From: Variovorax davisae
GTDB lineage: Bacteria; Pseudomonadota; Gammaproteobacteria; Burkholderiales; Burkholderiaceae_C
Length of the DNA: 64,000 nt
Assembly (NCBI RefSeq): GCF_030316845.1
Contig: NZ_JASZYS010000004.1
Location: 186,001-250,000, forward strand
Reading direction: 5' to 3'
The notes beneath the pieces were generated by a model, which was not told where the DNA came from, did not search any database, and worked only from the letters and a program-made list of their open reading frames with translations. The position numbers and the translations under genes are program-made. Below are positions 1 through 10,453 of this stretch, in pieces (position 1 is the first letter of the stretch; each line of letters opens with the position of its first letter).

Positions 1-806
1 AGATGGGCAGCCAGTCGGCCAAGACCATGGCCACCGGCAGCGCCGCGGGCGGCAGCAGCAGCGGCGCCAACAGCCAGCTCCAGCGCTGCGACTCGCCGCT
101 GGGCACGGTCTCGCTGGTCGAGAACCAGTCGGCCGGCTGGTACACCATCCTGCGCGACGAGTACAAGCTGCCGCCCACGGCCAACCTGCTGCGCCTGCTG
201 GTGCAGCAGTCGAACTGCTTCGTGGTGGTCGAGCGCGGCGGCGCCCGCATGGCGGCCATGGGCCGCGAACGGGCGCTGATGGAAGGCGGCGACATGCGCG
301 CCGGCAGCAACTTCGGCAAGGGCCAGATGGTGGCCTCCGACTACGGCCTGTCGCCCGAGGTCATCTTCAAGAACGACGACGCGGGGGGTGCCGGCGCCGC
401 GCTCGGCGGCCTGATCGGCGGCCGCTACGGCGGCGTGGTGGGCCGGCTCGGCGGCAGCCTCAAGACCAAGGAAGCCTCGACCTTGCTGACCCTGGTCGAC
501 AACCGCTCGGGCGTGCAGGTCGCCGCCTCCGAAGGCAGCGCATCGAAGACCGATTTCGGCGGCTTCGGTGCCCTCGGCGGCATGAGCGGTGCCGGCGGCC
601 TCGGCGGCTACACCCGGACCGCCGAAGGCAAGGTGATCGCGGCCGCCTTCATGGACGCCTTCAACCAGATGGTCGTCTCGCTGCGCGACTACAAGGCCCA
701 GAGCGTGCAGGGACAGGGCCTGGGCGGCGGCGGCCGGCTGGGCGTCGACGGCGCGGCCGCGCCTTCGCAGACCTCGGCACCGGGCGCCAGGCGCCGAAGC
801 AGGTAG
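1..806 (+). CDS. CsgG/HfaB-family lipoprotein, 5'-truncated by window edge
   Basis: The reading frame is open from the first base to a stop at 804-806. An ATG sits at base 3, but the protein from there has no signal peptide or lipobox, so the true start is probably upstream of the window. The visible 267 residues contain the CsgG-like stretches LVENQSAGWYT and LLRLLVQQSNCFVVVERG, followed by a glycine-rich segment (about residues 125-215) and a disordered tail. CsgG/HfaB proteins are outer-membrane-associated lipoproteins linked to curli or holdfast export; no curli genes are visible here, so the exported substrate is unknown. It converges on the IclR gene with a 9 bp gap and no recognisable terminator. 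Confidence 0.75.
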   Translation, partial: MGSQSAKTMATGSAAGGSSSGANSQLQRCDSPLGTVSLVENQSAGWYTILRDEYKLPPTANLLRLLVQQSNCFVVVERGGARMAAMGRERALMEGGDMRAGSNFGKGQMVASDYGLSPEVIFKNDDAGGAGAALGGLIGGRYGGVVGRLGGSLKTKEASTLLTLVDNRSGVQVAASEGSASKTDFGGFGALGGMSGAGGLGGYTRTAEGKVIAAAFMDAFNQMVVSLRDYKAQSVQGQGLGGGGRLGVDGAAAPSQTSAPGARRRSR

Positions 807-815
807 GCCCCCGTC

Positions 816-1601
816 TCAGAGCAGGCGCGAGATGTCGCGCGCCGCGGCCAGCAGGGCTGGCAGCATGCTGTCCTGCATCACCTTGGCGCTGGTCCGGTTG
901 GCCTGGCCGCTGATGTTGAGCGCCGCCACGGTGCGGCCCGCCCGATCGACGATCGGCGCGGCGATCGACACCAGCCCTTCCTCGAGTTCCTGATTGACGA
1001 GGCACCAGCCCTGCCGGCGCGCCTGCGCCACCTTCGCGAGCAGGGCGTCGATGTCGGTCACGGTGTGCTTGGTGAAGGCCTCTAGCGTCGAGGCTTCGAG
1101 CCTCGCGTGCAACTCCTGCGCGTCGAGGTCGGCCAGCAGCAGCCGGCCCATCGAAGTGCAGAAGGCCGGCAGCCGCGAGCCGACGCCCAGGCTGATGCGC
1201 ATGATCTTGTGGGTCGGCACCCGCATCACGTAGACGATGTCGGTGGCATCGAGCACCGCCGCCGAACACGACTCCTGCACCTGCTGCACCAGCGCCTCCA
1301 TCACCGGCTCGGCGCGGTTCCAGATCGGCATCGACGACAGGTAGGCAAAACCGAGGTCGAGGATGCGCGGCGTCAGCGCGAACAGCTTGCCGTCGCTGGC
1401 CACGTAGCCGAGGGTCTGCAGCGTGAGCAGGATGCGGCGCGCGCCGGCCCGCGTGAGGCCGCTGGCGGCCGCCACTTCGCTGAGCGTCTGGCGCGGCGCG
1501 CTGGCGCTGAAGGAGCGGATCACCTGCAGGCCGCGCGCGAAGGACTGCACGTAGCTGTCGCCGGGTTCCGGCGAGGGGGGGTGCTGCTGCTGGGTTGCCA
1601 T
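816..1601 (-). CDS. IclR-family regulator of the pcaIJF genes (PcaR/PcaU-like)
   Basis: The 261-residue protein has an N-terminal winged helix (recognition helix about residues 39-60, LTRAGARRI) and an IclR effector-binding domain from about residue 85 to the end. The length is normal for the family. It is divergent from pcaI, and the 119 bp between them hold three CGAACA half-sites, which is the operator layout known for PcaU/PcaR-type IclR proteins. Inference: it senses beta-ketoadipate or a related aromatic-pathway intermediate and controls pcaIJF and itself. The direct assignment to PcaR rests on family resemblance, context and operator, not on a ligand-specific motif. Confidence 0.88.
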   Translation of the reverse strand: MATQQQHPPSPEPGDSYVQSFARGLQVIRSFSASAPRQTLSEVAAASGLTRAGARRILLTLQTLGYVASDGKLFALTPRILDLGFAYLSSMPIWNRAEPVMEALVQQVQESCSAAVLDATDIVYVMRVPTHKIMRISLGVGSRLPAFCTSMGRLLLADLDAQELHARLEASTLEAFTKHTVTDIDALLAKVAQARRQGWCLVNQELEEGLVSIAAPIVDRAGRTVAALNISGQANRTSAKVMQDSMLPALLAAARDISRLL

Positions 1602-1631
1602 GAGGGATGGATTTCTCTAGAATTCATTATA

Positions 1632-1656
1632 CGAACAGATGTTCGACATGCGAACA
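1632..1656. promoter_or_regulatory. Triple half-site operator for the IclR/PcaR-like regulator
   Basis: CGAACA at 1632-1637 and TGTTCG at 1640-1645 form a perfect inverted repeat with a 2 bp spacer. A third copy, CGAACA, lies at 1651-1656 in direct orientation to the first. An inverted pair plus one direct repeat is the arrangement described for PcaU of Acinetobacter. The site lies between the divergent starts of the IclR gene (1601) and pcaI (1721), so it could control both. Confidence 0.7.
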
Positions 1657-1720
1657 ATTTGACGACCGAGTCCTTTCGATCGCCGTGTTCGGCTTCTCTT
1701 CCACCCCGGAGACAGATTTC

Positions 1721-2422
1721 ATGATCGACAAGATCGCGCGTTCGGTCGCGGATGCCATGGCCGGCATCCGCGACGGCGCCACGGTGCTGATCGGCGGCTT
1801 CGGCACCGCAGGCATTCCCAACGAACTGATCGATGGCCTGATCGAGCAGGGCGCCACCGATCTCACGGTGGTCAACAACAACGCGGGCAATGGCGACACC
1901 GGCCTGGCCGCGCTGCTGAAGGCGGGCCGGGTGCGCAAGATCATCTGCAGCTTTCCGCGCCAGGCCGACAGCTACGTCTTCGACGAGCTCTATCGCACCG
2001 GCAAGCTCGAACTCGAACTGGTGCCGCAGGGCAACCTGGCCGAGCGCATCCGGGCCGCCGGCGCGGGCATCGGCGCCTTCTTCTGCCCGACCGGCTTCGG
2101 CACGCAGCTGGCCGGCGACCGCGAGACGCGCGAGATCGACGGCAAGCACTACGTGCTCGAGTACCCGATCCGCGGCGACGTCGCGCTGATCAAGGCCGAG
2201 CAGGGCGACCGCTGGGGCAACCTGGTCTACCGCAAGGCGGCGCGCAACTTCGGCCCGGTGATGGCGATGGCTGCCGAGCGCACCATCGCGACGGTGCACG
2301 AGATCGTCGAACTCGGTGCGATGGACCCCGAGACGATCGTGACGCCGGGCATCTTCGTCCACAAGATCGTCAAGATCGAGCGCGTCGCCACCGAGGCCGG
2401 CGGTTTCAGGAAGGCAGCATGA
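1721..2422 (+). CDS. pcaI: 3-oxoadipate CoA-transferase subunit A
   Basis: The protein (233 residues from this start) is the alpha subunit of succinyl-CoA:3-oxoadipate CoA-transferase, which activates beta-ketoadipate. The CoA-transferase family I glycine motif GGFGTAG is at residues 25-31. The start at 1721 is chosen because GGAGA at 1708-1712 is well spaced and MIDKIARSV is the usual N-terminus; the frame is open further upstream, but that part runs through the operator region. The stop overlaps the pcaJ start by 4 bp (ATGA), indicating translational coupling of the two subunits. It could equally be named catI. Confidence 0.93.
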   Translation: MIDKIARSVADAMAGIRDGATVLIGGFGTAGIPNELIDGLIEQGATDLTVVNNNAGNGDTGLAALLKAGRVRKIICSFPRQADSYVFDELYRTGKLELELVPQGNLAERIRAAGAGIGAFFCPTGFGTQLAGDRETREIDGKHYVLEYPIRGDVALIKAEQGDRWGNLVYRKAARNFGPVMAMAAERTIATVHEIVELGAMDPETIVTPGIFVHKIVKIERVATEAGGFRKAA

Positions 2423-3063
2423 GCACGTATACGAGGCGCACCAAGGACCAGCTCGCGGCGCGGGTTGCCCAGGACATCTTCGACGGCGCCGTCGTCAACC
2501 TCGGCATCGGCCAGCCGACGCTGGTCGCCAACCACCTGCCGGCGGGGCGCGAGATCATCCTGCACAGCGAGAACGGCATCCTCGGCATGGGCCCGGCACC
2601 CGCGGCCGGCCATGAGGACTACGACCTGATCAACGCCGGCAAGCAGCCGGTCACGCTGCTGGCCGGCGGCGCCTTCTTCCACCATGCCGACAGCTTCGCG
2701 ATGATGCGCGGCGGCCACCTGGACATCTGCGTGCTCGGCGCCTTCCAGGTCTCTGCCACGGGCGACCTGGCCAACTGGAGCACCGGCGAGGAGGGCGCCA
2801 TTCCCGCGGTCGGCGGCGCCATGGACCTGGCCATCGGCGCCCGCCAGACCTGGGTCATGATGGACCTGCTCACCAAGAAGGGCGAGAGCAAGATCGTCGC
2901 GCAGTGCAGCTACCCGCTGACCGGCCTCGGCTGCGTGAAGCGGGTCTATTCCGATCTCGCTACGCTCGAATGCACGCCCGCCGGTCTGCGGCTGATCGAC
3001 AAGGTCGACGGCCTCGGCCACGCGGAACTCGAAGAACTGGTCGGCCTGCCGATCGCCACCTGA
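2419..3063 (+). CDS. pcaJ: 3-oxoadipate CoA-transferase subunit B
   Basis: The 214-residue beta subunit carries the SENG motif (residues 50-53) whose glutamate, E51, forms the covalent CoA thioester in this family. NLGIGQPT at about 27-34 is also typical. With PcaI it makes the heteromeric CoA-transferase that converts beta-ketoadipate and succinyl-CoA to beta-ketoadipyl-CoA and succinate. It overlaps pcaI by 4 bp and is followed by pcaF after 21 bp, so the three genes very likely form an operon. Confidence 0.94.
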   Translation: MSTYTRRTKDQLAARVAQDIFDGAVVNLGIGQPTLVANHLPAGREIILHSENGILGMGPAPAAGHEDYDLINAGKQPVTLLAGGAFFHHADSFAMMRGGHLDICVLGAFQVSATGDLANWSTGEEGAIPAVGGAMDLAIGARQTWVMMDLLTKKGESKIVAQCSYPLTGLGCVKRVYSDLATLECTPAGLRLIDKVDGLGHAELEELVGLPIAT

Positions 3064-3084
3064 ACCCACTGGGGAGACATCACC

Positions 3085-4290
<1,206 letters not shown>

Positions 4291-4348
4291 GCGCGTTCGC
4301 CCCCGGGGCCGCGCTGGTGCGGCCCGCATTGAAAGTTCTGGAAGCAAG

Positions 4349-5077
4349 ATGAGTCAACAAGAAGCCGCCCTGGTCACGGGCGGCAGTGCCGGCATTGGCC
4401 GGGCCACCTGCGAAGCCCTGCTCGCGCAAGGACGCACCGTCGTCAATCTCGACCACAAGAAGCCCGACTGGGGCCACGAGCGGCTCGTGTCCTTCCAGGC
4501 CGACCTGACGCAGGAAGCGCAGACGCAGGCGGTGGCGCGCGAGATCACCTCGGCCTATGCCGTGACGGCGCTGGTCAACAACGCGGGCGCGACGCGACCC
4601 GGCACGATCGACACGGCCTCCATGGCGGACCTCGACTACGTCGTCGGCCTGCACTTCAAGGCCAGCATGATCCTGATCCAGGCGGCGCTGCCCGCGTTGC
4701 GCGCATCAGGCCGGGGCCGGATCGTGAACGTGTCGTCTCGCGCCGCGCTGGGCAAGCCCGAGCGCATCGTCTACTCGGCCACCAAGGCCGGCATGATCGG
4801 CCTCACGCGCACGCTGGCGATGGAACTCGGCGGCGACGGCATCACCGTCAATGCGGTGGCGCCCGGCCCGATCGCGACCGAGCTGTTCCGCCAGAGCAAC
4901 CCCGAAGGCGCACCGCAGACCCGCCGCATCATCGACAGCATCGTCGTCAAGCGCCTCGGCACGGCCGACGACGTGGCCCGCGCCACCCTGTTCTTCCTGT
5001 CGCCCGACAACGGATTCGTCACCGGCCAGGTGCTGTACGTGTGCGGCGGCACCACGCTGGGCGTCGCACCGGTCTGA
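4349..5077 (+). CDS. SDR-family oxidoreductase
   Basis: A classical short-chain dehydrogenase of 242 residues. TGGSAGIG at 10-17 is the cofactor-binding glycine motif, NNAG is at 77-80, the catalytic serine is S129 or S130, and YSATK gives Y142 and K146. The substrate cannot be read from the sequence; FabG-like and alcohol or hydroxyacid dehydrogenases share these features. It lies 58 bp after pcaF on the same strand and 44 bp before a Bug binding protein gene, so it may belong to an aromatic or carboxylate catabolic operon. Confidence 0.85.
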   Translation: MSQQEAALVTGGSAGIGRATCEALLAQGRTVVNLDHKKPDWGHERLVSFQADLTQEAQTQAVAREITSAYAVTALVNNAGATRPGTIDTASMADLDYVVGLHFKASMILIQAALPALRASGRGRIVNVSSRAALGKPERIVYSATKAGMIGLTRTLAMELGGDGITVNAVAPGPIATELFRQSNPEGAPQTRRIIDSIVVKRLGTADDVARATLFFLSPDNGFVTGQVLYVCGGTTLGVAPV

Positions 5078-5121
5078 TCCGGGTGCCGTCCGTCTCGATT
5101 CACCCTTTTCCAGGTTTTCCC

Positions 5122-6132
5122 ATGTCCCGTTTCCCTTCCGACGCCGCGCTGAAGCGCCGCACCTTCGCCATCGCCACCGCGGCGGCCACCGCCGCCCTGG
5201 CGCTGGCGCCGCTCGCCGCCGGCGCCCAGGCCGCCTTCCCCGCCAAGCCCATCACGATCATCGTGCCGTTCTCGGCCGGCGGCACCACCGACATCCTGGC
5301 CCGCGTGGTCGGCCAGTACATGGGGCGCGACCTCGGCCAGACGGTGGTGGTGGACAACCGCGCCGGAGCCGGCGGCAACATCGGCGGCCAGGCCGCGGCG
5401 CGCGCCCCGGCCGACGGCTACACGCTGTTCATGGGCACCGTGGGCACGCACGCGATCAACCAGAGCCTCTACAAGAAGATGCCCTTCGATCCGATCAAGG
5501 ACTTCGCGCCGCTCTCGCGAGTGGCGATGGTGCCGAACCTGCTGGTGGCCAACCCGTCGCAGCCGTTCAAGAACGTGAAGGAAATGATCGCCTACGCCAA
5601 GGCCAACCCCGGCAAGATCAACTTCGGTTCGTCGGGCAATGGCAGCTCCATCCACCTGTCGGGCGAGCTCTTCAAGCAGATGGCCGGCGTCGACATGCAG
5701 CACGTGCCGTACCGCGGCAGCGCGCCCGCGGTGTCGGACCTGCTCGGCGGCCAGATCGCGGTCATGTTCGACAACATGCCGTCGGCCATTCCGCACGTGA
5801 AGGGCGGCAAGCTGCGCGCCCTGGCCGTCACCACGGCCAAGCGCTCGCCGGCGCTGCCCGACGTGCCGACCATCGCCGAAGCCGGCGTGCCGGGCTATGA
5901 AGCCACGTCGTGGTTCGGCCTGCTGGCCCCGGCGGGCACGCCGGCGCCGGTGCTCGCCAAGCTCAACGCGTCCATCCTCAAGGCGCTGGCCGATCCGGAA
6001 GTGAAGAAGAAGCTGGCCGAGCAGGGCGCCGAGCCGCATGGCGAGCAGCCGGCGCAGTTCGCCGCCTTCATCGAGAGCGAGACGCTCAAGTGGGGCAAGG
6101 TGGTCAAGGAGTCGGGCGCCAGCCTCGACTGA
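5122..6132 (+). CDS. Tripartite tricarboxylate (Bug-family) substrate-binding protein
   Basis: The start at 5122 gives a 336-residue protein with a twin-arginine-like export signal (LKRRTF, then an alanine-rich hydrophobic stretch ending GAQA). The mature part begins with the Bug hallmark [18 protein letters not shown]. Bug proteins are periplasmic binding proteins for carboxylates or other small solutes. No TctA or TctB membrane subunit is nearby, which is usual for the expanded Bug families of Burkholderiales, so the ligand and the transport partner are unknown. Position after pcaIJF and the SDR suggests an aromatic or carboxylic ligand, which is inference only. Confidence 0.88.
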   Translation: MSRFPSDAALKRRTFAIATAAATAALALAPLAAGAQAAFPAKPITIIVPFSAGGTTDILARVVGQYMGRDLGQTVVVDNRAGAGGNIGGQAAARAPADGYTLFMGTVGTHAINQSLYKKMPFDPIKDFAPLSRVAMVPNLLVANPSQPFKNVKEMIAYAKANPGKINFGSSGNGSSIHLSGELFKQMAGVDMQHVPYRGSAPAVSDLLGGQIAVMFDNMPSAIPHVKGGKLRALAVTTAKRSPALPDVPTIAEAGVPGYEATSWFGLLAPAGTPAPVLAKLNASILKALADPEVKKKLAEQGAEPHGEQPAQFAAFIESETLKWGKVVKESGASLD

Positions 6133-6141
6133 GGGCTCTGT

Positions 6142-7077
6142 TCACCGGCCCTGCCCCTGCCAGACCAGGGTCGCGGCCGCCAGGTCTTCGAGCGCGCTGC
6201 CGACGGCCTTGAAGACCGTGCGCTCGGCGGCCGAGCGGCGTCCCTGCCGCTCCCCCCGGCACAGCTGGGCCAGCGTGCCCTGGATCGTCGACAGCGACAC
6301 TGCGCCGGCGGCGATGGCATCGAGCAGGTCGCCGGCCTTGGTCGGCGCCTCGTCGGTGTCGACGTAGACGCGGGCATCGGCAAAGCAGGCCGCATCGGCC
6401 TCTTTCATCGCTGGCGTGAAGCTGCCGATCAGGTCCAGGTGGCTGCCTGGCGCCAGCCATTCCCCGCGCACCAGCGGCGCGGTGGCGAGCGTCGCGCAGC
6501 TGACGATGTTGGCGGCTGCCACGGCCGCCGCGAGATCGTCGACGGGCTGCGCGTCCCAGCCCGCCTGACGCCATTCGGCGGCGAGGGCCTGCGCGCCTTC
6601 GGGCCGGTGGTTCCACACCCGGATTTCGCGGATCGGCCGCACGCTCGCATGGGCCGCGGGCAGCAGGCGCGCCACCCGGCCGGTGCCCAGCACCAGCAGC
6701 CGCGAAGCCTCCTCGCGGGCCAGAAAGGCCGCGCCCAGCGCCGAGGCGGCGGCGGTCCGGTGGGCGGTGATCTCGTTGCCGTCGAGCTGCGCCAGCGGCA
6801 CGCCCGTGTGGGCGTCGTAGAGCACGTAGGTCGCGTGCAGCCCGGGCAGGCCGCGCGCGCCGTTGCCCGGAAAGATGTTGATCGTCTTGATGCCGAGGAA
6901 GCCGGCCTCGCTCCAGGCCGGCATGATCAGCACGGTGCCGCGGTCGCCGCCGGCGGCGACCGCATGGACGTGGCGCGGCGGCACCGTCGCCTCGCGCGCG
7001 AAGGCTTCGCGCAGCGCCGGCACCAGGCCTTCGAAGTCGAGGTGGCGGCGGGTCTGGTCGGCGTCGAGGATCTTCAT
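6142..7077 (-). CDS. Ornithine cyclodeaminase / mu-crystallin family protein
   Basis: The 311-residue protein has the family's conserved lysine K64 (GIKTINIFPGN) and a Rossmann motif LGTGRVA around residues 130-136. DLIGSFTPAMKEAD near residue 220 is also typical. Members include ornithine cyclodeaminase, alanine dehydrogenase and pyrroline-2-carboxylate or ketimine reductases; the sequence does not decide between them. It converges on the Bug gene (9 bp gap) and is divergent from the TauE gene, whose start is about 65 bp away. Confidence 0.85.
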   Translation of the reverse strand: MKILDADQTRRHLDFEGLVPALREAFAREATVPPRHVHAVAAGGDRGTVLIMPAWSEAGFLGIKTINIFPGNGARGLPGLHATYVLYDAHTGVPLAQLDGNEITAHRTAAASALGAAFLAREEASRLLVLGTGRVARLLPAAHASVRPIREIRVWNHRPEGAQALAAEWRQAGWDAQPVDDLAAAVAAANIVSCATLATAPLVRGEWLAPGSHLDLIGSFTPAMKEADAACFADARVYVDTDEAPTKAGDLLDAIAAGAVSLSTIQGTLAQLCRGERQGRRSAAERTVFKAVGSALEDLAAATLVWQGQGR

Positions 7078-7141
7078 GGCGGGCGTCGGGAGCTTGCGTG
7101 GACAATGTAGCGCTCACGCCCCCGACTTTTCCTCCCTCGTC

Positions 7142-7900
7142 TTGAATCTCCCGATCATCACCGACCCGCACTTCTATGCGGTCGCCGTTCCCGCCGTGCT
7201 GCTGCTCGGCGTCAGCAAGAGCGGCTTCGGCGCCGGCTTCGGATCCCTCGCCGTCCCCTTCATGGCGCTGGTGGTCACCGTCCCGCAGGCCGCCGCCATC
7301 CTGATGCCGGTGCTGCTGCTCATGGACCTGCTGGGGCTGGCCGCCTTCCGGCGCGACTTCGACCCGCGGCTGCTGCGCTTCCTCATTCCGTGCGGGCTGG
7401 TGGGCACCGTGATCGGGGCCCTGCTCTTCAAGGCGCTGCCGGCGCACACGGTGGCGGGCATCGTCGGCGTCTTCACGCTGCTGTTCCTGGCCCAGCGCCT
7501 GCTGTTCCCGCCGCGACCGGACGATCCCATGCCCTCGAAGCTGGGCGGCGCGCTGCTCGGCACCATCAGCGGCTTCACCAGCTTCATCGCCCATGCCGGC
7601 GGGCCGCCGGTCAACGCCTACGTGATTCCGCTGCGGCTCTCGCCGGTGGTCTACACGGCGACGATGGCCTACTTCTTCTTCGTCGTGAACCTGAGCAAAT
7701 GGGTGCCCTATGCCTGGCTGGGGCTGCTCGACTGGCGCAACATGGCGACTTCGCTGGTGCTGCTGCCGATCGCGCCCCTGGGCGTGTGGGTGGGCATCCG
7801 CATCGCGCGCCGCATCGATGCGGTCTGGTTCTACCGCTTCGTCTACCTGGGCATGCTGCTGACCGGCCTCAAGCTCAGCTGGGATGGCTTCCTGGGCTGA
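7142..7900 (+). CDS. TauE/SafE-family sulfite/organic anion exporter
   Basis: This polytopic membrane protein of about 252 residues has two TauE repeats. The first carries LLLGVSKSGFGAGFGSLAVP and the second GTISGFTSFIAHAGGPPVN, with eight or so hydrophobic segments. TauE/SafE proteins move sulfite, sulfoacetate or other organic anions across the inner membrane. The start is uncertain: a TTG at 7142 gives the expected N-terminus just before the first membrane segment, while in-frame ATGs lie only inside the divergent neighbour. No clear ribosome site precedes the TTG. Confidence 0.8.
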   Translation: MNLPIITDPHFYAVAVPAVLLLGVSKSGFGAGFGSLAVPFMALVVTVPQAAAILMPVLLLMDLLGLAAFRRDFDPRLLRFLIPCGLVGTVIGALLFKALPAHTVAGIVGVFTLLFLAQRLLFPPRPDDPMPSKLGGALLGTISGFTSFIAHAGGPPVNAYVIPLRLSPVVYTATMAYFFFVVNLSKWVPYAWLGLLDWRNMATSLVLLPIAPLGVWVGIRIARRIDAVWFYRFVYLGMLLTGLKLSWDGFLG

Positions 7901-7955
7901 TGTAAGGCAAAGCTCTACGATTGCCGAGGCTGCGCGCGATGGGCAGAATTTCGGC

Positions 7956-8174
7956 ATGTCCGAACCGTCGACCGCCCCCGGCACCCTGCAGGACGAGGAG
8001 CTCCAGAGCCTCGCGACCGAGTGGCGCGTGCGCGCGATGCAGGGCGACCAGCTGGCGCACCGCATGGCCCGGGCCCTGGAAGCCGAGCAGCGCCGCCGGA
8101 TCGGCGATTCGGGCCTGCAGATCCTGGTGCCCGAGGCTTCGCGCGCCTCGGCGCCCTGGTGGAAATTCTGGTGA
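7956..8174 (+). CDS. Small hypothetical protein with C-terminal WWKFW
   Basis: An ATG at 7956 opens a 72-residue, mostly helical, charged protein (EELQSLATEWRVRAMQGDQLAHRMARALEAE region) that ends in an aromatic tail, WWKFW. There is no signal peptide or membrane segment. The frame is open back to 7884, overlapping the TauE end, but the 7956 start is more natural. I do not recognise a characterised family. It converges on the MarR gene with 24 bp between stops. Confidence 0.55.
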   Translation: MSEPSTAPGTLQDEELQSLATEWRVRAMQGDQLAHRMARALEAEQRRRIGDSGLQILVPEASRASAPWWKFW

Positions 8175-8198
8175 CCCGCGGCGGATTTCCCAGCCGCC

Positions 8199-8681
8199 CT
8201 AGTGATAGATCTTCTGCAGCAGCCTGATCAGCGTCTCGCGCTCGCGCTGCGTGAGGCGGGCGCTGGTGTCGGCCTCGAGCTGCATCACGGTCTGCTCGGC
8301 CTCGCGCACCAGTTGTTCGCCGGCCGGCGTCAGGTGCAGGCCGATCGCACGGCCGTCGTGCGGATGGGGCCGGCGTTCGATCAGGCCGCGGCTGTCCATC
8401 GAGGCGATCAGGCTCACCAGGTTGGGTGGCAGGATGTCGAGCGTCGAGCACAACTGGCGCGAGGTGGCGCCCGGGTTGTGCGCCAGCAGCGACAGCACCG
8501 AAAAATCGACCTGCTTGAGCCCGTAGGGCGCCATGCGTTCCGCGAACACCTCGGTGACGATCAGCCAGGCGCGGCGCGCGTTGTAGCCGACGAAGGTCTC
8601 CAGCACGCGGGTGTCGAGGCGATCGGGGCGCGGCGCCGGGCCGTGCGTGGCGGAGGGGGATTTCTTGCGCGAAACTGCCAT
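8199..8681 (-). CDS. MarR-family transcriptional regulator (candidate hydroxycinnamate sensor)
   Basis: A 160-residue MarR protein with the winged helix at about residues 55-110 (VLSLLAHNPGATSRQLCSTLDI, then the wing RRPHPHDGRAIGLHLT). It is the last gene of the ten-gene minus-strand block that begins at 20505, 40 bp after the acyl-CoA dehydrogenase. MarR repressors (HcaR, CouR, FerC/FerR) commonly control hydroxycinnamate genes and sense their CoA thioesters. Its context suggests the same role here, acting at the palindrome at 20525-20553. The ligand is inferred, not visible. Confidence 0.85.
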   Translation of the reverse strand: MAVSRKKSPSATHGPAPRPDRLDTRVLETFVGYNARRAWLIVTEVFAERMAPYGLKQVDFSVLSLLAHNPGATSRQLCSTLDILPPNLVSLIASMDSRGLIERRPHPHDGRAIGLHLTPAGEQLVREAEQTVMQLEADTSARLTQRERETLIRLLQKIYH

Positions 8682-8721
8682 GCCGCAAGCGTAACCGGCT
8701 TGGCGGCCCGCGTCCTGCCGA

Positions 8722-10443
8722 TCAGGCCGGCGCGCGCTGCGCGGTGACGGCCTCGCAGGCCCGCTTGACGATGCCCAGCCGCATCTCGAACTCCGGCAGC
8801 ACCCAGCGGCGGAAGGCCGCCTCGGGCGCCGCCCAGCGGGCGTCCTGGGGCGCTTCGCGGCCGATGCGGGCCCAGGCCCAGGCCAGCAGCGCGATCATCA
8901 CCACGCGCAGGTAGTCGTCGGCCACCTCGTAGGGCAGCGCCGGCTCGGCCGCCGCGGCCATCGCCAGCGTGGTCGTGAGGTAGCGCAGCTGCGCCAGGCG
9001 GCGCTGGACGTCGGCGTCGATGTCGCGCGCGGCGTCGAGTTCGTCGCGCACCTCGACCAGCAGCGCCGACATGCCGGCGCCGCCGTCGGGCAGCACCTTG
9101 CGCACCAGCAGGTCGATCGCCTGGATCTCGTTGGTGCCCTCGTAGATCATGGTCACGCGCGCATCGCGCACCACCTGCTCGATGCCCCATTCGCGCACGT
9201 AGCCATGGCCGCCGAAGACCTGCAGGCATTCGCTGGCCCCGTGGAAGGCCTGCTGCGTGCAGGCCGCCTTGAGCACCGGCGTGACCAGCGCGCACCAGCG
9301 CTGCGCGCGCTCGCGCACCTTGGGGTCGGCGTCGTGGCGCGCCACGTCGAGCTGGACCGCGGTGCGGTAGGCGATCAGCCGGCCACCGTCGACCCAGGCG
9401 CGCTGGGTGTCGAGGATGCGGCGGATCGCCGGATGCTCGGCCACCAGGTCGGCCGCCTCGCCGCCGGGTGCCGGGCCGGGCGCGCGCATCTGGCGCCGTT
9501 CGTGGGCATAGGCGTCGGCCTTCTGCCAGGCGGCGTCGAGCAGGCCCAGGCCCTGCAGCGCGACGTGCAGCCGGGCCGCGTTCATCATCACGAACATGGC
9601 CGCCAGTCCGCGGTTCGGCTCGCCGATCAGCCAGCCGGTGGCGTCGTCGAAGCGCATCACGCAGGTCGGGCTGCCGTGCAGGCCCATCTTTTCTTCGATG
9701 CGCTCGCAGAGCACGGCATTGCGCGTACCGTCGGGCAGCCGCTTGGGCACCAGCACCAGCGACAGCCCCTTGGGGCCGGCCGGTGCGTCGGGCAGGCGGC
9801 ACAGCACCAGGTGGACGATGTTGTCCGTGAGGTCGTGCTCGCCGCCCGAGATGAAGATCTTGCCGCCGGCGACGCGAAAGCTGCCGTCGGCCTGGGCCGT
9901 GGCGCGCGTGCGCACCTGGCCCAGGTCGCTGCCGGCGTGGGCTTCGGTCAGGCACATGGTGGCCAGCCACTCGCCGGTGGCGATCTTCGACAGGTACTGC
10001 CGCTTGAGTTCGTCGCTGCCGTGGTGCCGGATGCATTCGTAGGCGCCATGCAGCAGCCCCGGCGCCATCGTGAGCCCGTGGTTGGCGGCGCTGAGCCATT
10101 CGTAGAGGACCGCCTCGAGCACCGCGGGCAGGCCCTGGCCGCCATCCTCGGGCGCCGCCGACAGGGCCGGCCAGCCGCCGTCGACGAAGGCCCGGTAAGC
10201 CGCGCGGAAGCCCGGCGGCGTGCGCACCTCGCCATCGACGAGGCGGCAGCCGATCTCGTCGCCGTCGCGGTTCGGTGGCGCGATCACCTCGGCCACGAAC
10301 TTGCCGGCCTCGTCGAGCACCTGGGCCTGCAGCGCCTCGTCGACCTCCGCGAACGGCGCCAGGGCGCTCAGGCGCGCGGGCGCGTCGAGCACCGTGTTCA
10401 GCAGGACGCGGACGTCGTCGGGGCGGGGGCGGTAGGTCGTCAT
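8722..10443 (-). CDS. Acyl-CoA dehydrogenase (long DmdC-like subfamily)
   Basis: At 573 residues this is longer than ordinary acyl-CoA dehydrogenases and fits the DmdC/FadE-like subfamily. CLTEAHAGSDLG at about 164-175 is the flavin and substrate loop, and E435 in MIYEGTNEIQ lies at the catalytic base position. A C-terminal extension follows. The start at 10443 gives MTTYRPRPDD, 10 bp after the esterase stop. In this cluster it may oxidise dihydro-hydroxycinnamoyl-CoA (3-arylpropionyl-CoA) to the hydroxycinnamoyl-CoA, as HcaD does in Acinetobacter; that is inference from context. Confidence 0.88.
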   Translation of the reverse strand: MTTYRPRPDDVRVLLNTVLDAPARLSALAPFAEVDEALQAQVLDEAGKFVAEVIAPPNRDGDEIGCRLVDGEVRTPPGFRAAYRAFVDGGWPALSAAPEDGGQGLPAVLEAVLYEWLSAANHGLTMAPGLLHGAYECIRHHGSDELKRQYLSKIATGEWLATMCLTEAHAGSDLGQVRTRATAQADGSFRVAGGKIFISGGEHDLTDNIVHLVLCRLPDAPAGPKGLSLVLVPKRLPDGTRNAVLCERIEEKMGLHGSPTCVMRFDDATGWLIGEPNRGLAAMFVMMNAARLHVALQGLGLLDAAWQKADAYAHERRQMRAPGPAPGGEAADLVAEHPAIRRILDTQRAWVDGGRLIAYRTAVQLDVARHDADPKVRERAQRWCALVTPVLKAACTQQAFHGASECLQVFGGHGYVREWGIEQVVRDARVTMIYEGTNEIQAIDLLVRKVLPDGGAGMSALLVEVRDELDAARDIDADVQRRLAQLRYLTTTLAMAAAAEPALPYEVADDYLRVVMIALLAWAWARIGREAPQDARWAAPEAAFRRWVLPEFEMRLGIVKRACEAVTAQRAPA

Positions 10444-10453
10444 CGGGGCTGTC

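Noticed and set aside
1..806. Complete CsgG gene starting at base 3
   Set aside because: The frame is open to the window edge and the protein lacks the expected lipoprotein signal, so the ATG at base 3 is probably internal.
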